In this document: positions 1 to 5,263 of the stretch, in pieces
How positions within the stretch are numbered: the first letter of the stretch is position 1
Layout of the letters: each line of letters starts with the position of its first letter
Assembly: GCA_910587495.1 (NCBI GenBank)
Contig: CAJUMT010000073.1
Location: 2,792-14,838, forward strand
Origin: an uncultured Lachnospiraceae bacterium
GTDB lineage: Bacteria > Bacillota_A > Clostridia > Lachnospirales > Lachnospiraceae
DNA: 12,047 nt
Reading direction: 5' to 3'
Translations under genes and position numbers: made by a program
The notes under the pieces: model-generated
What the model was told of the DNA's origin: nothing
The model's database searches: none
What the model saw: the letters and a program-made list of their open reading frames with translations, nothing else

Positions 1-252
1 ATAAAACGCATCTTCACCGATTCGGGTCACACTATCTGGAATTGTCAAGTCTCCAGCAAATCCTTCACATCCACTGAACGCAGAATCCCCTATTTCTGTA
101 ACACTATTTCCTATTGTTAAATTCCCTGCAAAACCTGTACATCCATAAAACGCATCTTCACCGATTCGGGTCACACTATCTGGAATTGTCAAGTCTCCAA
201 TAAATCCTTCACATCCACTGAACGCAGAATCCCCTATTTCTGTAACACTATT
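1..252. repeat. 144-bp tandem duplication inside the LRR gene
   Basis: Bases 1-108 recur at 145-252 with only two differences (56/57 versus 200/201), an offset of 144 bp or 48 codons. Each unit encodes two 24-residue leucine-rich repeats of alternating type (…IPDSVTRIGEDAFYGC… and …GNSVTEIGDSAFSGC…). The DNA-level identity indicates recent duplication or recombination between units. Further copies may lie to the left of the window. Confidence 0.9.
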
Positions 253-813
253 CGGAAGGATCAGATTTCCTGTAAACTCACAACCCCAAAATACACCTTC
301 GCCTATTTTAGTAATTCCTTCTTCAATTACTAACTGAGGAGGGGACTGGCAATATTTAGCCCAAGGTTCTCGTCCATCATGCATATTTTCAAAACATAAT
401 TCCCCTGTTCCTGAAATTGTTACTATATTATCTTTAAGCCTCCAACTTATATGGTTGTCAGCTAACCATCCAAATATTTCTTCAGTTCCTTCTGAATCAG
501 TATCCACTAATGTCGCTGTATTGATATCTTGAGCATCATAGCATTCTTCTTTTTCATCAATATCCTCCGTAAGACTCGTCTCAGATTCTACTTGATACTC
601 ACAAATATCTTTGTTTGTACTCAGATGCACATTTGCATCTGTGTCTTCGCTTCCATGTTTATCATCTATTTCTGTTTTCTTCACATTTGGCTGCACCCCA
701 TCCATTTCCTGCAACGTCTTTTCAGCTTTCACTGTTTCCGCTGGAAATTGTATAAATAAAGTCACCACTACAACCGCCAGAACTCCTGTAATCCACTTTT
801 TTCTTGCATTCAT
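1..813 (-). CDS. BspA-like leucine-rich-repeat secreted protein (5' part; runs off left edge)
   Basis: The frame is open for 271 codons from ATG at 813 to the window edge, with no stop, so the C-terminus lies outside. Residues 1-30 form a Sec signal peptide: a basic start (NARKKW), a hydrophobic core (about 10-23) and a VKA site before EK. Residues 31-112 are an acidic, low-complexity linker. Residues 115-180 resemble the cap seen in clostridial BspA proteins (SWRLKDN, TISGTGEL, PWAKY). From about 183, repeats of 24 residues follow the LRR_5 pattern (LTIPDSVTRIGEDAFYGC). The start is supported by an ATG four bases after a GGGGGAGG ribosome site (818-825). Such proteins are exported and often mediate adhesion or display on the cell surface; the anchor would be in the missing part. 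Family call is firm, ligand unknown. Confidence 0.88.
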   Translation of the reverse strand, partial: MNARKKWITGVLAVVVVTLFIQFPAETVKAEKTLQEMDGVQPNVKKTEIDDKHGSEDTDANVHLSTNKDICEYQVESETSLTEDIDEKEECYDAQDINTATLVDTDSEGTEEIFGWLADNHISWRLKDNIVTISGTGELCFENMHDGREPWAKYCQSPPQLVIEEGITKIGEGVFWGCEFTGNLILPNSVTEIGDSAFSGCEGFIGDLTIPDSVTRIGEDAFYGCTGFAGNLTIGNSVTEIGDSAFSGCEGFAGDLTIPDSVTRIGEDAFY

Positions 814-1110
814 TTTTCCTCCCCCTTTCTCATGGTAGAAATATTCTGTCAATGCAATCTGTATTGCTGATATTTCTTTATGCAACTATATTTATATACC
901 GTGAAAACATAACTTACCTTCGGAAATAAAATATATATGTTTTATCTCATATGTTTTAATGCAAAATGATTAATAAACAGATCCGTATCGATTTTTTATG
1001 AAAGCAATCATATTTTTAAAACCAGAAAAATTTTATATTACTTTTGCCATAAGGGCTTTTAGTTCTAATATCATCCAATATTCATCTTATATTTTTCTCT
1101 AACTACAAAT
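814..1110. other. AT-rich intergenic region between the LRR gene and the 63-aa gene
   Basis: These 297 bases contain no convincing coding frame. They hold the LRR gene's ribosome site, the leader stem-loop at 838-876 and a direct repeat ATATGTTTTA at 935-944 and 949-958 (14-base period). A TATA-rich patch around 885-900 could supply a leftward -10 element, but no acceptable -35 stands in front of it. No terminator with a U tract was found for the leftward 63-aa gene. Confidence 0.6.
838..876 (-). other. Imperfect stem-loop in leader of the LRR gene
   Basis: GAAATAT (838-844) pairs with ATATTTC (870-876). Inside it GCAAT (854-858) pairs with ATTGC (863-867) around a four-base loop, with an asymmetric bulge between the two stems. 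It lies about 25-60 bases upstream of the start codon, so it would be in the 5' leader. There is no U tract, so it is not a standard terminator. AT-rich DNA forms such repeats by chance; function unproven. Confidence 0.3.
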
Positions 1111-1302
1111 TCATTTCCTTGGTTTCTTTACTTTCTCAGGCCAACAGCTCATATTAGGATTCATTATGCAATATCTTGTGTACCGCATTGCCTTTGCCAT
1201 CATCAATAACAGATCCAGACTCTCTGTCGGAAGCCCTACTGCGTCGTCTATAATTTTATTTAATGTATCCCTCTCTTCTACCAAATGAATATCTTTCTCC
1301 AT
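1111..1302 (-). CDS. Small 63-aa protein of unknown function, divergent from the XRE repressor
   Basis: I do not recognise this family. The protein has an acidic start (MEKDIHLVEERD), a helical middle (about 12-43, with a leucine/methionine-rich LLLMMAKAM core) and a basic tail (KVKKPRK); no membrane segment or HTH is evident. Coding is supported by a GAGGTG ribosome site 6 bases before the ATG and by a perfect promoter (TTGACA, 17 bp, TATAAT) about 30 bases upstream. It reads away from the XRE gene across a shared control region, so it is probably repressed by that protein. Residues 13-40 align without gaps to the C-terminal helices of the XRE protein (residues 81-108: A..L, LL, KA shared), which hints at a partner or antagonist role. 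That is inference. Confidence 0.7.
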   Translation of the reverse strand: MEKDIHLVEERDTLNKIIDDAVGLPTESLDLLLMMAKAMRYTRYCIMNPNMSCWPEKVKKPRK

Positions 1303-1337
1303 TGCTGCACCTCGCCTTCCATTTTCATTATAGGTGA

Positions 1338-1366
1338 ATTATATCATCATTATTTTTCATTGTCAA
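1338..1366 (-). promoter_or_regulatory. Consensus sigma-A promoter for the 63-aa gene
   Basis: On the minus strand TTGACA (1366-1361) is followed by a 17-bp spacer and TATAAT (1343-1338), a perfect match to both hexamers. The transcript should start near 1331, about 29 bases before the ATG at 1302. The -35 box lies inside the palindrome at 1356-1370. Confidence 0.85.
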
Positions 1367-1370
1367 TGAA
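1356..1370. promoter_or_regulatory. Operator candidate O1 (TTCATTG-T-CAATGAA)
   Basis: A perfect 15-bp palindrome with one central base covers the -35 box of the leftward promoter. The same CATTG-N-CAATG core recurs at 1409-1419 and, with two mismatches, at 1390-1400. Binding here would block the leftward promoter. The adjacent XRE protein is the obvious candidate ligand, by inference. Confidence 0.7.
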
Positions 1371-1389
1371 TTATGCAACACAAAAAAAT

Positions 1390-1400
1390 CACTGTTAATG
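1390..1400. promoter_or_regulatory. Operator candidate O2 (degenerate, CACTG-T-TAATG)
   Basis: This matches the CATTG-N-CAATG core at all but two bases. It sits between the two promoters, 32 bp centre-to-centre from O1 and 19 bp from O3. It does not overlap either promoter's hexamers, so it may act as a weaker cooperative site. Confidence 0.45.
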
Positions 1401-1408
1401 CAAATCGA

Positions 1409-1419
1409 CATTGACAATG
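1409..1419. promoter_or_regulatory. Operator candidate O3 (CATTG-A-CAATG)
   Basis: A perfect 11-bp palindrome with one central base contains the whole -35 hexamer of the rightward promoter. It is positioned for autoregulation of the XRE gene. Confidence 0.7.
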
Positions 1420-1439
1420 ATTTTTTTGTATTGTATACT
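1411..1439 (+). promoter_or_regulatory. Strong sigma-A promoter for the XRE repressor
   Basis: TTGACA (1411-1416), a 17-bp spacer and TATACT (1434-1439). Transcription should start near 1446, only about 11 bases before the ATG, placing the GAGGTGA ribosome site (1446-1452) at the extreme 5' end of the mRNA. Confidence 0.85.
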
Positions 1440-1456
1440 TACTTTGAGGTGATAAA

Positions 1457-1810
1457 ATGAATACTTTGGGGGAACGGCTGAACTATGCACGCAAGAAAAG
1501 AGGATTTACGCAAAATTCCCTTGCTGAAGCAATTGGCGTCTCGCGCGGTGTAATATATAATCTTGAGAAAAATAAAACCGAGCCGCAGACTATCGTTATC
1601 AATGCGGTCTGCCATACTTTAAAAATAAACAAGGACTGGCTTATCTATGGCTCGGGAGAGATAGAAGATCTAACAGAAACCACCCAGAAAACTAAAATAC
1701 TAACAGAGCTTTATGAAGTTGCAAAAGAATTGTCAGAAGATGAACAACTTTACCTGCTTGATACAATTAAAGCTTTAAAACAGCGACTAAATCACAAAGC
1801 TGATTACTAG
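1457..1810 (+). CDS. XRE-family HTH transcriptional repressor
   Basis: This 117-residue protein has an N-terminal Cro/C1-type helix-turn-helix (about 6-63). The family pattern is clear: LNYARKKRGFTQNSLAEAIGVSR, recognition helix near 29-38, then WLIYGSG. A C-terminal helical segment (about 79-110, ELSEDEQLYLLDTIKALKQR) probably mediates dimer formation. There is no S24 peptidase domain, so RecA-stimulated self-cleavage is not expected. The ATG follows GAGGTGA with a 4-base gap. Its promoter's -35 box lies inside a palindrome repeated at the facing promoter, which suggests that it represses itself and the 63-aa gene. Similar proteins control prophages and conjugative elements, but no integrase or structural genes are nearby. 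DNA-binding role is sure; targets are inferred. Confidence 0.9.
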   Translation: MNTLGERLNYARKKRGFTQNSLAEAIGVSRGVIYNLEKNKTEPQTIVINAVCHTLKINKDWLIYGSGEIEDLTETTQKTKILTELYEVAKELSEDEQLYLLDTIKALKQRLNHKADY

Positions 1811-1866
1811 CAAATCCACACAGAGTGAAAAGATATATTACAATGCTTTAAAAGAGGTATAGAATT

Positions 1867-2085
1867 ATGAGGTATTTACACTTACGCCTGGAAGAGCTTC
1901 TAAAAGAGCATAAATACACGAAAAAGAAAGTATGTAGTGCGCTTGATATCGAGAGAACAAACTTTAATCGTTACTACAGAGATGAATTTCAGAGAATAGA
2001 CGCAAATCTTATACTGAAATTATGTGAGTTCTTTGAATGTGAGCCTGGCGCATTATTTGAGATAAGAGAAAAACCAGAAGATTAA
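1867..2085 (+). CDS. Small Cro-like HTH protein (72 aa)
   Basis: The protein resembles the short Cro/C1-type HTH family (HTH_26-like). It has R..LEELLKEHKYTKKKVCSALDI (helices 1-2), ERTNFNRYYRDE (recognition helix, about 29-40), then ANLILKLCEFFECEPGALFEI, the usual closing helix and the CEPG.LFE motif. An AGAGGT site about 9 bases upstream supports the ATG at 1867. It follows the XRE gene by 56 bases in the same direction, with no terminator or strong promoter between, so the two are probably co-transcribed. Being almost only a DNA-binding domain, it could act as a second, Cro-like regulator. Its target is unknown. Confidence 0.82.
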   Translation: MRYLHLRLEELLKEHKYTKKKVCSALDIERTNFNRYYRDEFQRIDANLILKLCEFFECEPGALFEIREKPED

Positions 2086-2113
2086 TTTGATACCGTTCAA
2101 ATAGTCCGGACGA

Positions 2114-2818
2114 TCAGTCCACATAAAATTCCTCCATAGTCTCAAGGCGCATACACGCCAGCTTTCCGCCAAATCCTGCTCCGCAGTCAATGACGATATG
2201 GTTATTCGCTTTATAAATATACCCCGGATTGGGGTTGGAGCGGATTGTCATCGTCGGCGTATGGCCGGTAATGACATATTGGTCAGAATAATACGGTCTT
2301 TCATAATCCGGCCTTTCCCATACAAGATCATCAATCTTATATTCCCACAGTTCTTTATTCGGATCGAATCTCCCAAGTCCGGCATGTACCAATATGTAAG
2401 TTCTATCATTTACAGAAATCTCTTTATAAAGATCAAAATCAGAGATGAACTGCACCACTTCCGCTCTCGCAGCCTTATCCAGCTTATAAAATTCATCCAT
2501 GGTAATAGATGACCCGTTTTGCTGCCAGTTAATAAACCTGCCAAGCATCTGACCATTTAGTCTGTCCAGATTTTCATCTGTGATTTCCATCAAAAGGAAT
2601 TTAAGGCATCTAAGCGCCATGTATTCATGGTTTCCCGCCAGACAGACCACATTGGGGCGCTTCATCAAATCCTGTATGATTTTTACAGGATGCGGCCCCC
2701 GATCAAGGATATCCCCCAACACATACAGAGTGTCGTCTTCGGAAAATCCGATTTTATCCAGCATTTCCATGTATTTATCATAACATCCATGGATATCTGA
2801 CATTACATAAGTTTTCAA
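2114..2818 (-). CDS. PPP-family metallophosphatase (serine/threonine phosphatase-like)
   Basis: This 234-residue calcineurin-like phosphoesterase carries the full metal-binding set: DxHG (D8, H10), GDxxDRG (35-41), GNHE (62-65), VHAG (H145) and GHT (H186). These coordinate two metal ions for hydrolysis of phosphate esters. Bacterial relatives act on phosphoproteins, on diadenosine tetraphosphate or on RNA ends; the substrate here cannot be told. It is cytoplasmic, with no signal peptide. The best start is TTG at 2818, because GGAGGAGGTGG lies directly upstream. This TTG overlaps the stop of the preceding gene as TTGA, a layout typical of translational coupling. ATG at codon 6 is the alternative, but it starts only three residues before the metal motif. 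The gene is last in a leftward three-gene unit and converges on the Cro-like gene with a 28-base gap and no clear terminator. Confidence 0.9.
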   Translation of the reverse strand: MKTYVMSDIHGCYDKYMEMLDKIGFSEDDTLYVLGDILDRGPHPVKIIQDLMKRPNVVCLAGNHEYMALRCLKFLLMEITDENLDRLNGQMLGRFINWQQNGSSITMDEFYKLDKAARAEVVQFISDFDLYKEISVNDRTYILVHAGLGRFDPNKELWEYKIDDLVWERPDYERPYYSDQYVITGHTPTMTIRSNPNPGYIYKANNHIVIDCGAGFGGKLACMRLETMEEFYVD

Positions 2819-3171
2819 ACCACCTCCTCCACAATTCGCTTCCCATTCACCAGATGCACTTTGACCCCCGTTTTTTTATTTTTATTAAAATTAAAACTGA
2901 CCATATAACCCGTTGTGAGATGATAATCCTCCAGATAGTCTGACAACTGTCGTTCGCCACGCTTATTATATTCCCCGCCACGCCAGATCTTCATCTCGCA
3001 TACAAATTGCTTTCCCTTGTAATCTATAATAATATCCGTTCTTCGCATGTCTCTGGTCCGAGCCTCAAATTTGAGACTGACACAGTTTCCTCGACATTTT
3101 TCACAAGGCCAATTGGCTCTGTCAGATATCGATTTTCCTGTCCCTAAAGTAATACACTTTATCATGCTCAT
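2815..3171 (-). CDS. PD-(D/E)XK nuclease-like protein, C-terminal fragment
   Basis: From about residue 31 onward the 118 residues match the C-terminal domain of clostridial and Bacteroides AAA-ATPase-like/PD-(D/E)XK proteins. The family pattern is EARTRDMRRTDIIID, CEMKIWRG, YNKRGERQLSDYL, then GYMVSFNFNK. Catalytic-type residues are D46, E59-x-K61 and Q75. Family members usually run to about 500 residues with an N-terminal ATPase domain, which is missing. The first 30 residues look unrelated and contain C23xxC26xxxC30. The chosen ATG (3171) has a poor ribosome site and lies 50 bases inside the acetyltransferase gene in another frame; ATG at 3048 is possible. It is probably a truncated remnant joined behind the acetyltransferase, though the domain looks intact and its stop overlaps the phosphatase start. 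Confidence 0.6.
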   Translation of the reverse strand: MSMIKCITLGTGKSISDRANWPCEKCRGNCVSLKFEARTRDMRRTDIIIDYKGKQFVCEMKIWRGGEYNKRGERQLSDYLEDYHLTTGYMVSFNFNKNKKTGVKVHLVNGKRIVEEVV

Positions 3172-3724
3172 TTATTTCACGAAGCACCCTGCAGGGAACG
3201 CCAACGGCCACGACACCCGACGGAATATCTTTTGTAACCACGCTTCCCGCGCCGATGACAGTATTGTCGCCTATGGTAATCCCCGGCATAATAAGCGCGC
3301 CTGCGCCGATCCAGCAGTTTTCTCCGATATGAACGGACGCGTTATACTGGTAACCCTGCCTGCGCAATTCCGGGAGAATCGGATGTCCCGCGGTAGCTAC
3401 CGTCACATTCGGACCGAACATCGTATAATCCCCCACATAGATATGGGTGTCGTCTACTAAGGTCAGGTTAAAATTGGCATAAATGTTTTTTCCAAAATGT
3501 ACATGACCGCCGCCAAAATTAGCGTGAAGAGGCGGTTCGATATAGCACCCCTCCCCGATTTCCGCAAACATTTCCTTTAGCAATGCCTCTCTTTTATCCA
3601 GCTCCGTAGGGCGCGTCATATTAAAATCGTAAAGCCTGTCCAGCTTTTTCAGCTGCTCTTTCATAATTTCCTCATCATTCGGCAGGTAAAGTTCCCCCGT
3701 GTGCAATTTATCCTTCATACTCAT
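3122..3724 (-). CDS. Sugar O-acetyltransferase (maltose/galactoside acetyltransferase family)
   Basis: The 200-residue protein is full length for the LacA/Maa family, which transfers acetyl from acetyl-CoA to a sugar hydroxyl in the cytoplasm. The N-terminal acetyltransferase segment (about 5-58) has MKDKLHTGELYLPND and the LDRLYDFN helix. The left-handed beta-helix of hexapeptide repeats covers about 72-180, and the catalytic histidine is H114 in TAGHP. WIGAGALIMPGITIGDNTVIGAGSVV and the GVPCRVLREI ending are diagnostic. ATG at 3724 is chosen because GGGGAGA lies 10 bases upstream; the second ATG two codons later is farther off. It heads a leftward unit with the nuclease fragment and the phosphatase. 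These enzymes often acetylate non-metabolisable sugars, but the true substrate is unknown. Confidence 0.93.
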   Translation of the reverse strand: MSMKDKLHTGELYLPNDEEIMKEQLKKLDRLYDFNMTRPTELDKREALLKEMFAEIGEGCYIEPPLHANFGGGHVHFGKNIYANFNLTLVDDTHIYVGDYTMFGPNVTVATAGHPILPELRRQGYQYNASVHIGENCWIGAGALIMPGITIGDNTVIGAGSVVTKDIPSGVVAVGVPCRVLREINEHDKVYYFRDRKIDI

Positions 3725-3770
3725 TTTACCAATTCTCCCCTTTTTTGGATTTCAGTTGATATTTATCATT

Positions 3771-3779
3771 ATTATAACA
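3771..3779 (-). promoter_or_regulatory. Extended -10 promoter for the acetyltransferase unit
   Basis: On the minus strand TGT-TATAAT (3779-3771) is an extended -10 element (TGn plus a perfect TATAAT) about 46 bases upstream of the ATG. No good -35 hexamer is present at 16-18 bp. Extended -10 promoters can work without one. Confidence 0.6.
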
Positions 3780-3825
3780 GGAAACAAGCCTATTTACACT
3801 AAATTTTTCCACATAACCGCAAAAA

Positions 3826-3836
3826 TACAAATTGTA
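3826..3836. promoter_or_regulatory. Candidate autoregulatory operator (TACAA-A-TTGTA)
   Basis: This perfect 11-bp palindrome with one central base overlaps most of the -35 hexamer of the toxin-antitoxin promoter. Phd/YefM antitoxins, alone or with the toxin, normally repress their own operon at palindromes of this kind. Assignment rests on position only. Confidence 0.4.
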
Positions 3837-3860
3837 AAATTAGCATTATTATGATAAAAT
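3832..3860 (+). promoter_or_regulatory. Promoter of the toxin-antitoxin operon
   Basis: TTGTAA (3832-3837), a 17-bp spacer ending TGA, then TAAAAT (3855-3860), an extended -10. A start near 3867 gives a leader of about 13 bases that includes AGGAGGT before the antitoxin ATG. Confidence 0.65.
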
Positions 3861-3879
3861 ATTTTCAGGAGGTAGATCT

Positions 3880-4146
3880 ATGAATATGATAAGGCCTGTT
3901 TCTGATTTAAGAAACAATTTTACTGAAATATCAAAAATTGTACACGAGACAAAACAGCCCGTTTTTTTAACGAAGAACGGTTTTGGCGATATGGTTGTAT
4001 TAAGTATGGAGGCTTATGAAAATTTACAGTTTGAAAGTGAAATCTATTCAAAACTGCAAGAAGCCGAACGGGAAGCCGAATATACAAAAACCCGCTTTTC
4101 TTCCAAAGATGTATGGAAAGCAATGAGGGAGGCTCTGGAAGAATAG
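3880..4146 (+). CDS. Phd/YefM-type antitoxin
   Basis: The 88 residues have the family's N-terminal DNA-binding fold: MIRPVSDLRNNFTEISKIVHETKQPVFLTKNG (about 3-34), followed by MVVLSMEAYENL (38-49). A charged helical C-terminus (about 52-88) would wrap and neutralise the toxin. A perfect AGGAGGT site lies 8 bases before the ATG. The stop directly abuts the toxin's ATG, the usual antitoxin-first order. It should repress its own promoter together with the toxin. AT-richer codon use than the glycosyltransferase and GlgB genes in the window fits a mobile defence or addiction module. Confidence 0.93.
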   Translation: MNMIRPVSDLRNNFTEISKIVHETKQPVFLTKNGFGDMVVLSMEAYENLQFESEIYSKLQEAEREAEYTKTRFSSKDVWKAMREALEE

Positions 4147-4455
4147 ATGTATGAAGTAAGTTTTCTTCCAATTGCTATGCAGGATGCGGTTGAAATCGTG
4201 CAGTATATAAAATGTGAACTTAAAAACACATCCGCTGCGGAAAAGTTTTCAAAAGACATACGAAAATCTGCAAAGGCTTTAGAGACTTTCCCTTATAAAA
4301 ATTCTGCCTATTTCCCTGTCCGTAAATTAAAACATGAATACAGAAAACAAATTATTGGAAATTACATTATGTTTTATTGGGTAGATGAAGAAAAACGGAG
4401 CGTTACCATTGCCCGTATTATTTATGCCCGACGTAATTATGAAAAATTTCTTTGA
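4147..4455 (+). CDS. RelE/ParE-family toxin
   Basis: This 102-residue basic protein starts at the base following the antitoxin stop, so it is probably translated by coupling; GGAGG at 4128-4132 inside the antitoxin gene may help. The fold markers are YEVSFLPIAMQDAVEIVQYIK (strand 1 and helix 1), a second helix (31-47), YFPVRKLKHEYRKQIIGNYIMFYWVDEE and the closing VTIARIIYARRNYEKFL. Family toxins either poison DNA gyrase (ParE) or cleave mRNA on the ribosome (RelE). The sequence does not settle which, although the NYIMFY and IIYARRN pattern is nearer ParE. It appears intact. Confidence 0.9.
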   Translation: MYEVSFLPIAMQDAVEIVQYIKCELKNTSAAEKFSKDIRKSAKALETFPYKNSAYFPVRKLKHEYRKQIIGNYIMFYWVDEEKRSVTIARIIYARRNYEKFL

Positions 4456-4480
4456 TTTTATATATAACCGAGGTGTCTTT

Positions 4481-5263
4481 ATGATCATTCTACAACCTTC
4501 CGGCGGCCTATGCAACCGGATGCGGGTCATCAATTCCGGCTGGAAGCTGGCAAAAGAACGCCAGGAAAAGCTCCTGGTCCTGTGGCTTTGCACCCCGGAA
4601 CTTAATTGCCCATTTGAATCATTGTTCCGCCCAGTGACGGAATTTAAAATTAAAAGCATACATTCCGTGGCAGATCCGCGCAAGCTCTTCTATCAGAAAA
4701 CCGCCCGCAATTATCTTACCAACGATGAACTGCTGGCACACAGAAACGCAGACGGATGCCTGGATGCGGATTATGCGAAAAGCCTGCATGGAAACACCTA
4801 TATTTTCACTTGGGAGTGGTTTTATCCTGCGGAGGACTATCACCTGTTCATCCCCACACAAAATCTTCAGACGCGCATCGACCGGATGACCGCGCATTTT
4901 GGCGATGCCTGCATCGGCATACACATCCGCCGCACCGACAATATGCCCGCCATAGGAAAAAGCTCTACAGATGCATTTCTATCCGCCATGCAACAGGCAC
5001 TTGCCAAAAATCCCGACACTACTTTCTATCTGGCCACAGACGATATGACAGAAGAAATGCACCTCAGGGAAGTATTCCCCGGACGCATTCTTTCCAATCA
5101 GGAACGCTGCCTGAAAAGAGACAGCGTAGAAGGCATGCACGACGCCCTGTTAGATTTATACTGCCTTGCTGCAACGAGACAGATCATCGGCAGCTACTGC
5201 AGCTCTTTTACAGATATCGCGGCGGATATGGGCCGTATTCCAAAGACCATCGCCGGCGAATGA
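4481..5263 (+). CDS. Fucosyltransferase-like glycosyltransferase (GT-B)
   Basis: The 260-residue protein has two hallmarks of the fucosyltransferase superfamily (the NodZ/alpha-1,6 and O-fucosyltransferase group). GGLCNRMR (8-15) is the N-terminal nucleotide-sugar fold loop. HIRRTD (148-153) matches the HxRxxD motif that contacts GDP-fucose. ATDD (185-188) and SYCSSFTDIAADMG (238-251) follow in the usual order. ATG at 4481 is chosen over an in-frame ATG at 4385 because GAGGTG (4470-4475) precedes it, because GGLCN then sits near the N-terminus as in relatives, and because the longer form would overlap the toxin. Donor and acceptor are unknown. It begins 25 bases after the toxin and may be read from the same transcript. 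Its stop abuts the stop of the converging kinase gene. Confidence 0.72.
   Translation: MIILQPSGGLCNRMRVINSGWKLAKERQEKLLVLWLCTPELNCPFESLFRPVTEFKIKSIHSVADPRKLFYQKTARNYLTNDELLAHRNADGCLDADYAKSLHGNTYIFTWEWFYPAEDYHLFIPTQNLQTRIDRMTAHFGDACIGIHIRRTDNMPAIGKSSTDAFLSAMQQALAKNPDTTFYLATDDMTEEMHLREVFPGRILSNQERCLKRDSVEGMHDALLDLYCLAATRQIIGSYCSSFTDIAADMGRIPKTIAGE

Larger units (their letters stand above)
1380..1429. repeat. Large inverted repeat in the divergent control region
   Basis: Arms of 21 bases (1380-1400 and 1409-1429) are complementary at 19 positions, separated by an 8-base loop. The outer 12 bases, ending in an A7/T7 run, match perfectly. The inner parts contain O2 and O3. The repeat lies upstream of both predicted transcription starts, so it is more likely a DNA-level structure or paired operator than an RNA hairpin. 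Confidence 0.75.

Noticed and set aside
1..252. CRISPR-like spaced repeats
   Set aside because: The repeats are 108 bp or longer, in frame, and encode leucine-rich repeats; there are no short palindromic repeats with unique spacers.
529..838. Plus-strand open frames over the LRR gene
   Set aside because: They are antisense to the signal peptide and linker of a well-supported secreted protein and are low-complexity Phe/Ser/Cys sequences.
841..853. Fourth copy of the switch operator near the LRR gene
   Set aside because: TGTCAATG matches only one half-site with no symmetric partner; likely by chance in AT-rich DNA.
1111..2085. Complete prophage or integrative element
   Set aside because: Only the control-type genes are present; no integrase, relaxase, structural genes or flanking direct repeats were seen in the window.
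2085..2120. Terminator between the Cro-like gene and the phosphatase
   Set aside because: ATTTGA/TCAAAT and GGAC/GTCC pairings are short and no T tract follows on either strand.
4385..4480. Upstream ATG for the glycosyltransferase
   Set aside because: The extension is the shadow of the toxin's C-terminus; GGLCNRMR is normally near the N-terminus and GAGGTG marks the ATG at 4481.
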